DNA of 64,000 nucleotides from Tsuneonella deserti (GCF_014644315.1 NZ_BMKL01000001.1:1065001-1129000); one strand, 5' to 3'; counted from the stretch's first letter, positions 31,226-44,588 are shown. Program-made: numbers and translations. The notes: generated by a model from the letters alone, not told the origin.

Positions 31226-32404
31226 ATGGCCGACGCCGCACATAGCCACGCGCAACCTGAAGGCGCGACCGGCGTGCTGGTATTGGCCGATGGAACCTGC
31301 ATCTGGGGCAAGGGCTTCGGCGCAACCGGCAGCGCGGTGGGCGAGGTGTGCTTCAACACCGCGATGACCGGCTACCAGGAGGTGATGACCGATCCCTCCT
31401 ACGCCGCGCAGATCGTCACCTTCACCTTTCCTCACATCGGTAACGTCGGCGCCAACGCCGAGGACGTCGAGAGCCAGGTCGAAGGCGCGGTCGGCTGCGT
31501 GGTGCGTGAGGCGGTTACCCCGCACTCGAACTTTCGCGCCGAGATGGAACTGGGCGACTGGCTCGCTGCCAAGGGCAAGATCGGCCTGTCGGGAGTCGAT
31601 ACCCGCGCGCTGACCCGCCGCATCCGGCTGGCCGGTGCCCCGAACGCAGTCATTGCGCACGATCCCAAGGACCGGTTCGACATCCCAGCGCTGGTGAAAC
31701 GCGCGAAGGATTGGCCGGGGCTCGAAGGCATGGACCTCGCCGCCCGCGTCAGCCGCGAGGACCAGGAACAGTGGGGCGGCGGCTATTGGGAGCTCGGCAA
31801 GGGCTACAGCCGCGCATCGTGGACCGGCGAAGGCGGCAAGCCCAAGCCGCATGTCGTCGCCATCGACTACGGCAGCAAGGACAACATTTTCCGCAATCTC
31901 GCCAAGGCGGGAGCGCGGGTGACGGTGGTGCCGGCGCAGACCTCGCTCGCGGAAATCGAGGCACTGCAGCCCGATGGCGTGTTCCTCTCCAACGGCCCGG
32001 GCGACCCGGCGGCGACGGGTGAGTATGCGGTGCCGACCATTCGCGCGCTGCTCGACAAGGACGTGCCGATCTTCGGCATCTGCCTCGGCCACCAGATGCT
32101 CGGCCTCGCCGCCGGTGCGAAGACGAGCAAGATGCACCAGGGCCACCGCGGCGCGAACCATCCGGTCAAGCGGCTCAGCGACGGCGTGGTCGAGATCACC
32201 TCGATGAACCATGGTTTCGCGGTCGATAATCAGTCGTTGCCGGAGGGAGTGGAGGAGACGCACGTTAGCCTGTTCGATGGCTCCAATTGCGGCATTTCGC
32301 TCAAGGGCAAGCGCGCGTTTGGGGTGCAGTACCACCCTGAGGCGAGCCCCGGCCCGCAGGACAGTTTCTATTTATTCGAGAAGTTCGTGGGGATGTTGGG
32401 GTGA
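31226..32404 (+). CDS. carA: carbamoyl-phosphate synthase small (glutaminase) subunit
   Basis: 392 aa. The N-terminal CPS domain (VLVLADGTCIWGKGFGATGSAVGEVCFNTAMTGYQEVMTDPSY) leads to a class I glutamine amidotransferase with catalytic GICLGHQMLGLA (Cys) and QYHPEASPGPQD (His, Glu). It releases ammonia from Gln for CarB. Its TGA stop overlaps the GTG start of the next gene (GTGA), but that gene is not carB: a DUF6680-like frame intervenes. Confidence 0.97.
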   Translation: MADAAHSHAQPEGATGVLVLADGTCIWGKGFGATGSAVGEVCFNTAMTGYQEVMTDPSYAAQIVTFTFPHIGNVGANAEDVESQVEGAVGCVVREAVTPHSNFRAEMELGDWLAAKGKIGLSGVDTRALTRRIRLAGAPNAVIAHDPKDRFDIPALVKRAKDWPGLEGMDLAARVSREDQEQWGGGYWELGKGYSRASWTGEGGKPKPHVVAIDYGSKDNIFRNLAKAGARVTVVPAQTSLAEIEALQPDGVFLSNGPGDPAATGEYAVPTIRALLDKDVPIFGICLGHQMLGLAAGAKTSKMHQGHRGANHPVKRLSDGVVEITSMNHGFAVDNQSLPEGVEETHVSLFDGSNCGISLKGKRAFGVQYHPEASPGPQDSFYLFEKFVGMLG

Positions 32405-32969
32405 ACGGAGACACCTTCCTTGGGCTTGAGCTCTATGAACTGCTCACCTTGCTGGGCATCATAGTCGGGCCAATAGTCGCCGTACTCATCACCCTTTGGA
32501 TCGATGGAAGGCGTAAGGACCGCGATCAAAAGCTGACTATCTTGCGAATGCTGCTCGCAACCCGGCACGTTCCAGCTGACCCTTCCTTTCAACTCGCGAT
32601 CAATCTGATCCCCGTTGAATTCGGTCGAAACAGGTCAGTTATGGATGCCTACAAAGAATTCATCGAAGCGATCAACGTTTCGCTCGATGGGGTGAACGAT
32701 GAGCGGATTGTCAAGAACACTGAGACCAAGACGATCAGGCTCGTTTTTGAAATCGCACGATCCCTTGGGTTTGGTATTCGAGAAACTGATTTGCAGACGA
32801 CTGGTTATGCCTCGTCTGGATGGGCCGAACGCGAGCGTCTGTTGATGGATTCCCAGAAGGCGATGCGTGACGTTGCCACCCAACTCATGCTGCAAACCAG
32901 ATTGAACGCTGGCGCGCAGTTGTCTCTCGAAGAGAGGCGCTACATCGGAATCCCGGACGAGAGCCAATA

Positions 32970-32970
<1 letters not shown>
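32401..32970 (+). CDS. membrane-anchored DUF6680-like protein inserted between carA and carB
   Basis: 189 aa. One N-terminal membrane helix (about residues 10-33: [21 protein letters not shown]) is followed by a basic stop-transfer [12 protein letters not shown] and a cytoplasmic helical domain with [38 protein letters not shown]. This layout resembles DUF6680 proteins; the assignment is from memory of the pattern. By hand count GC is about 52% (299/570), against 63-72% in sampled flanking carB sequence. It starts GTG inside the carA stop and its TAA overlaps the carB ATG (TAATG). No function is known. Confidence 0.75.
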
Positions 32971-36293
<3,323 letters not shown>

Positions 36294-36308
36294 ACCAGAC
36301 AAGGCTCT

Positions 36309-36376
36309 CCCCCGACATCGCGACCGAACGGGGCTGTCCCACGGGCAGCCGGTTAGCGATTTCTTGTTGTCGGGGG
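36309..36376 (+). other. possible structured RNA element between carB and greA
   Basis: CCCCCGACA (36309-36317) and TGTCGGGGG (36368-36376) are perfect 9-nt complements that enclose a small hairpin GGCTG (36332-36336)/CAGCC (36346-36350). This gives a closed two-level stem in the 107-nt gap before greA. No T-tract follows, so it is a poor terminator; it could be a leader structure of greA or part of carB 3' end processing. Confidence 0.35.
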
Positions 36377-36400
36377 GCGGGCAGAGAGAAAGATTGCAAG

Positions 36401-36877
36401 ATGGCTACGATGGAAAAGGTGCCGATGCTGGCCGAGGGTTACGAGCGGCTTACCGCCGACCTGAAGGCCTATCGCGCGGAGCGTCCCAAGATCGTCGATG
36501 CGATCGAGGAAGCGCGCGCCCATGGCGACCTTTCCGAAAACGCGGAATACCACGCCGCCAAGGAGCGGCAGGGCCAGGTCGAGGCGCAGATCGCCGAGCT
36601 GGAAGACCGCATCAGCCGCGCGCAGATCATCGATCCGGCATCGCTTTCGGGCGACCGCATCGTGTTCGGCGCCACCGTCACCCTGCGCGATGACGAGGAC
36701 AAGACCGTCAAGTACCAGATCGTCGGCCAGACCGAAGCGGATGCAAAGGTGGGGCGGATCAGCTACAACTCGCCCCTCGGCCGGGCGCTGATCACCCGCA
36801 AGGTGGGCGATGAAATCGAAGTGACGGTTCCCTCCGGCGACAAGTTCTACCTCGTCGAGAAGATCGAGTTCATTTAG
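36401..36877 (+). CDS. greA: transcription elongation factor GreA
   Basis: 158 aa. The N-terminal coiled coil carries the acidic tip ([22 protein letters not shown], with Asp and Glu for transcript cleavage). The C-terminal FKBP-like domain (about 80-158) has [33 protein letters not shown]. It rescues backtracked RNA polymerase. greA after carB is a common alphaproteobacterial order. Confidence 0.98.
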   Translation: MATMEKVPMLAEGYERLTADLKAYRAERPKIVDAIEEARAHGDLSENAEYHAAKERQGQVEAQIAELEDRISRAQIIDPASLSGDRIVFGATVTLRDDEDKTVKYQIVGQTEADAKVGRISYNSPLGRALITRKVGDEIEVTVPSGDKFYLVEKIEFI

Positions 36878-36919
36878 GCATCGCTCCCGGTCCCGCTGTG
36901 GTCCGAAAGGGGAGCGAGC

Positions 36920-37204
36920 ATGCCTGTACCGGCCCGACCGATCGCCGAGCGGCGGATCGTCGAACACTTCATGTCACTGGATGCCGTCGGCCCGGACTGC
37001 GCAATCGCGTATGCTTCCGGCCGCCCGGTCCGGAATAGCGCTTTCGAGCGGCTTCAGCGCGAACAGGTGTTGCGGTTGGTTCCGGGCGGGCGATGGTACC
37101 TCGATACGCCGACATGGACCAAGCGCCGCCGGGAACGGCGCACTCGTGCGGCCATCGCTTTGGTGGGTGTCCTGCTTGCCGCAGCGATCGGTAGCGCCCT
37201 TTAG
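36920..37204 (+). CDS. 94-aa protein with a C-terminal membrane anchor
   Basis: An N-terminal helical part (RRIVEHFMSLDAVGPDCAIAYA...FERLQREQVLRLVPGGRWYLD) is followed by a very basic stretch (TKRRRERRTRAA) and one C-terminal membrane helix (IALVGVLLAAAIGSAL). The first part could be a small winged-helix-like fold, but I do not recognise a family. It follows greA by 42 nt with GGAGCGAGC as SD. Confidence 0.7.
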   Translation: MPVPARPIAERRIVEHFMSLDAVGPDCAIAYASGRPVRNSAFERLQREQVLRLVPGGRWYLDTPTWTKRRRERRTRAAIALVGVLLAAAIGSAL

Positions 37205-37207
37205 ACG

Positions 37208-37441
37208 CTACTGGTCGGCTGCTCCGGGATCGAGCAGCTTGTGCAGGTGCACGATGACGTATTTCATTTCGGCATCGTCGACCGTGCGCTGCGAAGCACT
37301 ACGCCAGGCCTCGAGCGCACTAGGATAGTCCGGAAATACGCCGACCATGTCGATTGCGCCCAGATCCTGAAACTCGAGCTTGCGCGGATCGGTCACGCGT
37401 CCACCCATCACCAGGTGGAGCAGTTGCTTCTTTTCGGCCAT
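37208..37441 (-). CDS. DUF4170 domain protein
   Basis: 77 aa. The whole length fits DUF4170: LLHLVMGGRVTDPRKLEFQDLGAIDMVGVFPDYPSALEAWRSASQRTVDDAEMKYVIVHLHKLLDP. This is a small soluble alpha-beta domain of unknown function found in alphaproteobacteria. It converges on the preceding 94-aa gene with a 3-nt gap. Confidence 0.88.
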   Translation of the reverse strand: MAEKKQLLHLVMGGRVTDPRKLEFQDLGAIDMVGVFPDYPSALEAWRSASQRTVDDAEMKYVIVHLHKLLDPGAADQ

Positions 37442-37506
37442 TCGGATGTCCTGAATACTCTTGGGGAGGCGTCCGTCGAGGGACGATGCGGCAGCCCCAT
37501 AAGCAA

Positions 37507-37539
37507 AGCGGCGCGGCAGGGAAACCCCGCCGCGCCGCT
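37507..37539 (-). terminator. hairpin terminator of the YqjD/YqjE-like operon
   Basis: AGCGGCGCGGC (37507-37517) pairs perfectly with GCCGCGCCGCT (37529-37539). It lies 18 nt past the last stop of the operon on the minus strand and is followed there by TTTGCTTAT. A strong stem with a modest T-tail. Confidence 0.65.
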
Positions 37540-37557
37540 AATCACGCTGGCTAATGT

Positions 37558-38052
37558 TCAGTTCGACATGCGCGAGCGCAGGTTGCGCAGCGTGCGGCTG
37601 GCGCGCTTTCCGGCATGGCGGGTGAACTTCTCCGTAGCTTCGGAAACGTCGCCCGCCTCGCGCCGCACATTGCGGGCCCCTTCGCTCAACACTTCGCTGA
37701 GGGTCTCGCCCAGATCGCTCAGTCGGCTCTGGCCCGAGCGGGCGGCATCGCCGGCGTTCTCCATCGCCCGCGAACCGTAGGTAACCGCCAAATCGGCGAT
37801 CACCGCGGCAAGAGCAGCTCCCCGCTTGGTCGCCTTCTTGCGCAGGCGTCGCCCTGGTCCTGGCACGAGTGAAGCTATGAGAACCCCAACCGCTACGCCG
37901 CCCAGTATGGTAGTGAGCGGGCGCTCCTTTACGAAGGAACTCGCCCCTTCGCCCGCTTCGCGAGCATAATCGCCCAGGGTACGCTGCTGATTGCGCTTTT
38001 GCGCCGCGTCAACTTTGCTTTTCAGCTCGTCGCGTTTGTCGTTGCTGGACAC
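37558..38052 (-). CDS. YqjD/DUF883-like membrane-associated protein
   Basis: 164 aa, last gene of a four-gene operon. A charged, helix-prone N-terminus (about 1-40) is followed by a membrane segment after a conserved-looking FVKERPLTTILGGVAVGVLIASLV (about 42-65), then PGPGRRLRKKATKRG, a second Ala-rich helix and a long amphipathic C-terminus. E. coli YqjD/ElaB have the same plan in reverse and tether ribosomes to the membrane; this comparison is by layout only. GTG 38052 is chosen because AGGAG (38061-38065) stands 8 nt before it; a GTG three codons upstream overlaps that SD. Confidence 0.72.
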   Translation of the reverse strand: MSSNDKRDELKSKVDAAQKRNQQRTLGDYAREAGEGASSFVKERPLTTILGGVAVGVLIASLVPGPGRRLRKKATKRGAALAAVIADLAVTYGSRAMENAGDAARSGQSRLSDLGETLSEVLSEGARNVRREAGDVSEATEKFTRHAGKRASRTLRNLRSRMSN

Positions 38053-38092
38053 TGCTGCCACTCCTGAATGTTAATTGCTTGGGATTAGGATC

Positions 38093-38407
38093 CTAACGAT
38101 CGCCGGCGTTCGGGCGTTCCGCGGCGCTTTCGTTGTTGCTCACGAGATCGAGCAGCGGGTGTCGTGCGAACCAGAGTACGATCGCGCCTACGAGCGTCGC
38201 TATGACGCCCTTGTTGTCCTCGGCCACGGCAACGGCTTCGTCGAGAACGTCCGCCGCGCCTTCGCTGATCCGGTCCTTGATCCGCGTCGGGATGCTTCGG
38301 CTGGCGAGGTCGGCACGAAGATGAGCGATATCCGCATCGACAACAGCGCGGGCAGCATCGCGGACCAGCCGATCATCGCGCATCGTACGCTCGAGAAGCT
38401 CGCTCAT
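38093..38407 (-). CDS. 104-aa membrane protein of the YqjD/YqjE-like operon
   Basis: An N-terminal helical part (RLVRDAARAVVDADIAHLRADLASRSIPTRIKDRISEGAADVLDEAVAVAEDN) precedes one hydrophobic segment (GVIATLVGAIVLWFARHPLLDL, about 67-88) and a polar tail. The layout recalls DUF3618-type small membrane proteins, but the match is weak. Its ATG overlaps the stop of the upstream holin-family gene (ATGA), so it is translated as part of the operon. Confidence 0.7.
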   Translation of the reverse strand: MSELLERTMRDDRLVRDAARAVVDADIAHLRADLASRSIPTRIKDRISEGAADVLDEAVAVAEDNKGVIATLVGAIVLWFARHPLLDLVSNNESAAERPNAGDR

Positions 38408-38808
38408 TTGCTACCCTCACGAAACGCTGAGGACACCGCGGCGAGGCGGCGCCTGGCCGCCAGGGCCAACACGATCCCGGCGACTATCAGAACGCCGAAG
38501 ACGATCGCAGTGGCGCCCCATGGCCCGATGAGCGAGCTCAAAGCGAACACGAGGCCCACTACGAGTGCGATCAGCGCGAGGTGCGCCGCCATGAGCGCCG
38601 CCACCCCGTAAACTGCGCCCGAGCGCCCTCGAGCGACCGCGAAGGACGCCCGACTTTTCTGGAACTGAAGCTCAGCCTGGAGGTACGTCTTCCCGTCGTC
38701 GAGCAGCGTCTGGATGTCGTCGACTACCGACCCATCGCCATGAGCGGATCCGCCGGCCGGCGATCGCTCGCCGGCCAAGGGGTCAGGACGGGTGGATTGT
38801 TCGTTCAA
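38404..38808 (-). CDS. phage holin family (YqjE/DUF1469-like) membrane protein
   Basis: 134 aa. A disordered N-terminus of about 35 residues precedes a helix (VDDIQTLLDDGKTYLQAELQFQKSRASFA) and two long membrane segments (GVAALMAAHLALIALVVGLVFAL and ATAIVFGVLIVAGIVLALAA), the YqjE-like 'putative actinobacterial holin-X' plan. The name is historical and gives no reason to infer lysis or phage. TTG 38808 is preferred (GGGAGGGG ends 3 nt before it); an earlier TTG at 38835 overlaps the upstream stop. Confidence 0.8.
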   Translation of the reverse strand: MNEQSTRPDPLAGERSPAGGSAHGDGSVVDDIQTLLDDGKTYLQAELQFQKSRASFAVARGRSGAVYGVAALMAAHLALIALVVGLVFALSSLIGPWGATAIVFGVLIVAGIVLALAARRRLAAVSSAFREGSK

Positions 38809-38831
38809 TTGCCCCTCCCGGGAAGGAAGGG

Positions 38832-39452
38832 TCAATCGTTCGAGCCGCGGAACATCCGCGCCAGGAGGAAACCGCCCACGGCCGCGATGCCTACCGCGAG
38901 GCCGGGGCTCTTCCGAACGAATTCGCGAGCGTCCTCTCCCAGCTCATCGACCGATTTCGCATCAAGCCGGGTCGATACGTCCTGCAAGGATCGCGAGGCC
39001 GAGCGGGCATAGTCGCCGTATTTCGCGCCCAGCTTTTCATCGACGGTCGGTGCGGTATCGAACACGGCGCGGCCGAGCGCCGAAATGGCCTCCGCCAGCT
39101 TGCCCTTGCCTTCGGTCGCCAGCTCGCCAGCCTTGCCCCGGGCCTGGTCGCCATAGTTCCTGGCTTCGGCTACCCAGTCTTCGCTCTGCGTCCGGGCCTG
39201 GTTGCGGTAGGCGGCGGCGCGGTCCGCCGCTTCGCTGCGCAGCGCAGCCGCGCCAGCTTTGGCTTCCTGCAGCGCGGCGTTGAAACGGCCCTTGGCCTCC
39301 GCAGTGTGACTTGCGGTAAGAGCGGCCGGTTCGGTTGCCGCCGCGGCAGTCGAACCCGTCGTGCCCGAGGACGCGGAATTTCCGCCCGAGGCGTTCTTGG
39401 CGGACGGCTTACGGGCAGCCTTGGGTTTGGGGGTCTGGTTCGTGTCTGCCAT
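38832..39452 (-). CDS. Ala/Lys-rich helical protein with C-terminal YqjD-like membrane anchor
   Basis: 206 aa, first gene of the operon. Residues 1-50 are a disordered Lys/Ala/Ser/Thr-rich stretch; about 50-175 is a continuous amphipathic helix region (AEAKGRFNAALQEAKAGAAAL onwards) of LEA/DUF883 type; the C-terminus has the hallmark pre-anchor VRKSPGLAVGIAAVGGFLLARMF. ATG 39452 (MADTNQ) has GAGGA 8 nt upstream. It is divergent from eno across 169 nt, where both promoters must lie. A stress or envelope-tethering role is a guess from the layout. Confidence 0.75.
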   Translation of the reverse strand: MADTNQTPKPKAARKPSAKNASGGNSASSGTTGSTAAAATEPAALTASHTAEAKGRFNAALQEAKAGAAALRSEAADRAAAYRNQARTQSEDWVAEARNYGDQARGKAGELATEGKGKLAEAISALGRAVFDTAPTVDEKLGAKYGDYARSASRSLQDVSTRLDAKSVDELGEDAREFVRKSPGLAVGIAAVGGFLLARMFRGSND

Positions 39453-39606
39453 CGTTGTTTTCCTCATGCCCTCGGTTGCTTACAGGTAGTGCCCGGCGGT
39501 GCCGGACGGATCGAAACAGCAACGCAACTTGCGTCGCATAGTTCCGCCGCATAGAGCGCGGCTACAGTCGATATGGCACTGTCATAGTCGATTACAACAC
39601 CAGTAA

Positions 39607-40908
<1,302 letters not shown>

Positions 40909-40936
40909 GTATCGACCAACGGCGACTGCGGGGCGA

Positions 40937-40954
40937 CCGGCGCGATTGCGCCGG
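40937..40954. repeat. GC-rich hairpin after eno
   Basis: CCGGCGC (40937-40943) and GCGCCGG (40948-40954) with a GATT loop, 28 nt past the eno stop. No T-run follows, so termination here would be weak or factor-dependent. Confidence 0.4.
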
Positions 40955-41023
40955 CGTGGGCGCGCGCCTAACGCTCCGACGCATGGATAAGCCGTGGGAG
41001 CGGCCTTGAGAGGAAAATCGCTG

Positions 41024-43105
41024 ATGAACAATCGCCTGATCGCCGCGCTGCTGCTCGGCGTTGCCACGGCCACGCTCGGGCCGGTCGCCTGCGACATGAA
41101 CAGCGCGACCAATGCCGTTGCCACGCCCGGCACCGAGCTTGGCATTCGCAAGGACTGGATGGACACCTCGGTCAAGCCGGGTGACGACTGGTTCCAGTAT
41201 GCGGACGGCGGATGGTACAAGAAGACCGAGATACCCGCTGACCGTTCGAGCGTCGGCGGGTTCTTCATCGCGGATCAGCAGACGGAGAAGAACCTCGAGG
41301 CCCTGATCGCCGACATCCAGAAGTCGGAACCGGAAGAAGGCAGCGAGGCCGCCAAGGTCAAGGCGTTTTACAACGCCTACCTCGATACCAAGGCGATCGA
41401 CGCCGCCGGCATGAAGCCGGTGCAGGCCGATCTCACGCGTTTCTCCCAGATCGCCGACAAGGCTGCGCTGTCCCAGGTCATCGGCAGCCAGACGCGCGCC
41501 GATGTCGACCCGCTCAATTCGACTGATTTCGAAACCGAGAACCTGTTCGGCGTGTTCGTCACCCAGGCGCTCAAAGGCGGCGACGTGGTGCCCTACATCC
41601 TGCAGGGCGGGCTGGGGATGCCCGAGCGCGAGTACTACCTCTCATCCGACCCCAAGATGGCGTCGATCCGCACGGCCTATCGGACTTATGTCGCAGACCT
41701 CCTTACGGCGGCCGGTATGGCCGACGCCGAAGCCAAGGCGCAGCGGATTTACGATCTCGAGATGAAGATCGCGCAAGCGCATGCGAGCCGAGAGGAAAGT
41801 GACGACTGGGCAACCGCGAGCAGCTTGTGGAAGCAGAGCGACTTTGCCTCCAAGGCTCCCGGCATGGATTGGGATGCCTTCTTCAAGGGCGCTAACCTTG
41901 CTGGGTATCAGACCTTCGACGCCTATCACCCGGGAGCGATCACCAAGCTCTCGGCGCTGGTAGCCAGCGAGCCGCTCGATGCATGGAAAGACTGGCTGGC
42001 GTTTCACCAGATCAACAGCCACACGGATGTCTTGCCGAGCAAGCTCGACCAGCTTCACTTCGCTTTCTACGGCGAGAAGCTGTTCGGCCAGGAAGCGCAG
42101 CGTCCGCGCGAGAAGCGCGCGCTCGCCGCGCTCAACGAATACATGGGCGACGCGCTCGGCAAGCTCTATGTCGAAAAGTACTTCCCGGCCTCGGCCAAGA
42201 CCGAGATCCAGGGCATGGTCGGCAACATCAAGGATGCCTTCGCCAAGCGCATCGAGGCGCTCGATTGGATGGCGCCCGAAACCAAGGCCGAAGCCAAGAA
42301 GAAGGTCGAGACGATGGCCGTCGGAGTCGGTTATCCCGACACCTGGGTCGATTACTCGGGCCTGACGATCGACGAAGGCAGCCCCTACGACGCCGTGCTG
42401 GCCGCCGAAAAGGCGCGCTACGCCCAGCAGCTCGCCAAGGTTGGCAAGCCGCTCGACAAGAACGAGTGGTGGATGAACGCGCAGCTGGTGAACGCGGTCA
42501 ACCTGCCGGTGCAGAATGCGCTCAACTTCCCCGCAGCGATCCTGCAGCCTCCGTTTTTCGATCCGAAGGCGGACCCCGCGTTCAATTACGGCGCAATCGG
42601 CGCGGTGATCGGGCACGAAATCAGCCACAGCTTCGACAACAACGGGGCTGCGTTCGATTCGTCGGGCGCGATGCGCAACTGGTGGACCGATGCCGACAAG
42701 GCGAAGTTCAACGAGGCAGGCAAGGCGCTCGCGGCGCAGTTCGATACCTACGAGCCGTTCCCCGGCCTGAACGTGAAGGGCGAACTTACACTGGGTGAGA
42801 ACATCGCCGACATCGCCGGGCTGCAGGCAGCGTACGATGCATACCACGCTTCATTGAACGGCAAGGAAGCGCCGGTTATCGACGGCTTTACCGGCGACCA
42901 GCGCTTCTTCATCGCCTTTGCGCAAACCTGGGCGACCAAGATGCGCGAAGAGGCTCTTCGCCAGCGCATCGCGACCGACGGCCACGCGCCGGGCCAGTAC
43001 CGCGCGTTGACGGTCCGCAACATGGACGAATGGTACAAGGCGTTCGACGTGAAGGAAGGCGACAAGCTATACCTGCCGCCGGAAAAGCGCGTGAAGGTCT
43101 GGTGA
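41024..43105 (+). CDS. M13 family (neprilysin-like) zinc metallopeptidase
   Basis: 693 aa exported peptidase. After an N-terminal signal segment (residues 1-23; Cys in GPVACDMN is not a canonical lipobox, so lipidation is uncertain) come M13 hallmarks: DDWFQYADGGWYKKTEIPAD near the N-terminus, the NAx-type substrate strand (NALNFPAAILQPPFFD), the zinc site VIGHEISHSFDNNGAAFD (HExxH) and the third ligand Glu in TLGENIADIAGL, with a CxxW-like absence at the C-terminus (KRVKVW end). ATG 41024 has GAGAGGA about 8 nt upstream. It follows eno by 115 nt. Confidence 0.93.
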   Translation: MNNRLIAALLLGVATATLGPVACDMNSATNAVATPGTELGIRKDWMDTSVKPGDDWFQYADGGWYKKTEIPADRSSVGGFFIADQQTEKNLEALIADIQKSEPEEGSEAAKVKAFYNAYLDTKAIDAAGMKPVQADLTRFSQIADKAALSQVIGSQTRADVDPLNSTDFETENLFGVFVTQALKGGDVVPYILQGGLGMPEREYYLSSDPKMASIRTAYRTYVADLLTAAGMADAEAKAQRIYDLEMKIAQAHASREESDDWATASSLWKQSDFASKAPGMDWDAFFKGANLAGYQTFDAYHPGAITKLSALVASEPLDAWKDWLAFHQINSHTDVLPSKLDQLHFAFYGEKLFGQEAQRPREKRALAALNEYMGDALGKLYVEKYFPASAKTEIQGMVGNIKDAFAKRIEALDWMAPETKAEAKKKVETMAVGVGYPDTWVDYSGLTIDEGSPYDAVLAAEKARYAQQLAKVGKPLDKNEWWMNAQLVNAVNLPVQNALNFPAAILQPPFFDPKADPAFNYGAIGAVIGHEISHSFDNNGAAFDSSGAMRNWWTDADKAKFNEAGKALAAQFDTYEPFPGLNVKGELTLGENIADIAGLQAAYDAYHASLNGKEAPVIDGFTGDQRFFIAFAQTWATKMREEALRQRIATDGHAPGQYRALTVRNMDEWYKAFDVKEGDKLYLPPEKRVKVW

Positions 43106-43124
43106 TCGGAACCGGGGGAGGGGG

Positions 43125-43436
43125 CTAGGCCGCCTCCTCCGCCTCCACCTGTTTCTCGATCCGCTCGGCGACCGGCTCGAGCCGGTCCATGACCTTCCGG
43201 TTCTTCGGGCTGAGCAAGTACTGCCACACGCCGTAGGCGTTGATGAGGAGCAGCACCGCGTTCATCGCGGCGATGGGCAAGGCGTCGCTCGTCAGGCCCG
43301 AGACGACCCAGGTGATCGCCACCGCGCAGAACAGCACGAACCCGAAGCCGGTCACCCTGCGGCCCAGATCTGCCGCGACGAGGCCCGCGGCAAGCATCGT
43401 GCCGATCGCGGCAATCCATTCGAGTGGTCCGTCCAT
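43125..43436 (-). CDS. 103-aa integral membrane protein, unknown function
   Basis: Three hydrophobic segments (WIAAIGTMLAAGLVAADLG, VTGFGFVLFCAVAITWVVSGL, ALPIAAMNAVLLLINAYGVWQYLL) followed by a charged tail (PKNRKVMDRL...KQVEAEEAA). The pattern resembles small nicotinamide-transporter-like or YgjV-like membrane proteins, but no firm family can be named. ATG 43436 has AAGGGCGG just upstream; the frame continues upstream antisense to the next gene. It converges on the M13 gene with a 19-nt gap. Confidence 0.7.
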   Translation of the reverse strand: MDGPLEWIAAIGTMLAAGLVAADLGRRVTGFGFVLFCAVAITWVVSGLTSDALPIAAMNAVLLLINAYGVWQYLLSPKNRKVMDRLEPVAERIEKQVEAEEAA

Positions 43437-43511
43437 GCCGCCCTTCTTCCAAGCTCGATTGTCATAAGCCGCGGCAGCCCCTAGCGTTCCTGCGCGAACG
43501 AAGGAGAGGGC

Positions 43512-44588
43512 GTGAGCGAGTTTCCAACGCACCCTGGTGCGGTGACAGCAGAATGGCTGACCGAACGCCTGCGCGCAGCGGGTGAGTTGGACCAAGGCCG
43601 AGTAACATCAGTCGCGTGGCAGCCGATCGGCACCGGCCAGGTTGGCGATAGCGCGCGTTTCGCGCTTCAATACGAAGGGGGGGAGGGGCCCCCGACCCTC
43701 GCCGGAAAGTTTCCCGCCGAAGACGCGACCAGCCGCGGTACCGCCGCGGCCTTCGGCCTCTACGCCAAGGAGGTCGGCTTCTACCGCGAGCTGGCCCCGA
43801 AGCTCACTGTGCGGGTGCCGCGCACTTATGCGGCGGAAGTCGATGAGAGGGGCGCCGAGTTCGTCCTGCTGTTCGAAGACCTTGGGCCATGCCGTCAGGG
43901 CAACCAGCTCGAAAGCTGCTCGCTTGAAGATGCGCGCCACGCCATCCGGCAAGCAGCGGCGATCCATGCGCCGAGCTGGAACTTGCCCGAGCTGATCGAT
44001 CACGAATGGCTGCACACGAAGCCCGAAGCGCTGGCCCAGATCAAGGCGCTATACCCGCAGGCGCACGCGATCTTCGCGGAGCGCTACGCCGATACGCTGG
44101 AGCCAGAGCTGATGCGCGTTTGCGCCGAGCTCAACGAGGCAAACGAGCATTGGTTTGGCCGCGAGGGGGGCGACCGCTGCCTGATCCACGGCGATTTCCG
44201 GGTCGATAACATGCTGTTCGATATCAAGGGCGGCGCAGAACCCATCGCGGTGCTCGACTGGCAAACTGTCGCGGTCGGCAGCGGGCTCACCGACATCGGC
44301 TACTTCCTCGGCTGCGGCATCGGCGATGCGTTGCGACGCGAAGCCGAACGCGAATTGATCGATCTCTATTGCAATGAAATGACGGCGCGCGGCGTTCCGC
44401 TCAGCCGCGACGCCGTGTGGGACGATTATCGTCTCGGTGCCTTGCACGGAGTTTCTACCGCCGTGTTCAGCGCCGCGTTCGTCGAACGCACCGATCGCGG
44501 CGACGCCAACTTCCTGTCGATGGCGCGCGGCGCCTGCGCACTCGCGTTGGCGCACGGCTCCATCGATCTACTCACTGGCAAGGGCTGA
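43512..44588 (+). CDS. phosphotransferase (APH/choline-kinase-like) family protein
   Basis: 358 aa of the aminoglycoside-phosphotransferase/ecdysteroid-kinase-like superfamily. N-lobe: GTGQVGDSARFALQYEG and LAGKFPAEDATSRGTAAAF (Lys). C-lobe: catalytic loop CLIHGDFRVDNMLFD (His-Gly-Asp...Asn) and metal Asp in AVLDWQTVAVGSGLTDIGYFLG. The substrate is unknown; resistance should not be inferred. GTG 43512 has AAGGAGAGG upstream. The next gene follows after 2 nt, so the two probably share a pathway. Confidence 0.88.
   Translation: MSEFPTHPGAVTAEWLTERLRAAGELDQGRVTSVAWQPIGTGQVGDSARFALQYEGGEGPPTLAGKFPAEDATSRGTAAAFGLYAKEVGFYRELAPKLTVRVPRTYAAEVDERGAEFVLLFEDLGPCRQGNQLESCSLEDARHAIRQAAAIHAPSWNLPELIDHEWLHTKPEALAQIKALYPQAHAIFAERYADTLEPELMRVCAELNEANEHWFGREGGDRCLIHGDFRVDNMLFDIKGGAEPIAVLDWQTVAVGSGLTDIGYFLGCGIGDALRREAERELIDLYCNEMTARGVPLSRDAVWDDYRLGALHGVSTAVFSAAFVERTDRGDANFLSMARGACALALAHGSIDLLTGKG

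Noticed and set aside
38404..38808. Holin-family gene as sign of a prophage
   Set aside because: No other phage gene is nearby. YqjE-type proteins carry this name but are chromosomal membrane proteins in a stress-type operon.
43512..44588. Antibiotic (aminoglycoside) resistance gene
   Set aside because: The fold matches a broad phosphotransferase superfamily; its N-lobe and partner gene point to a metabolic role, and nothing indicates drug specificity.
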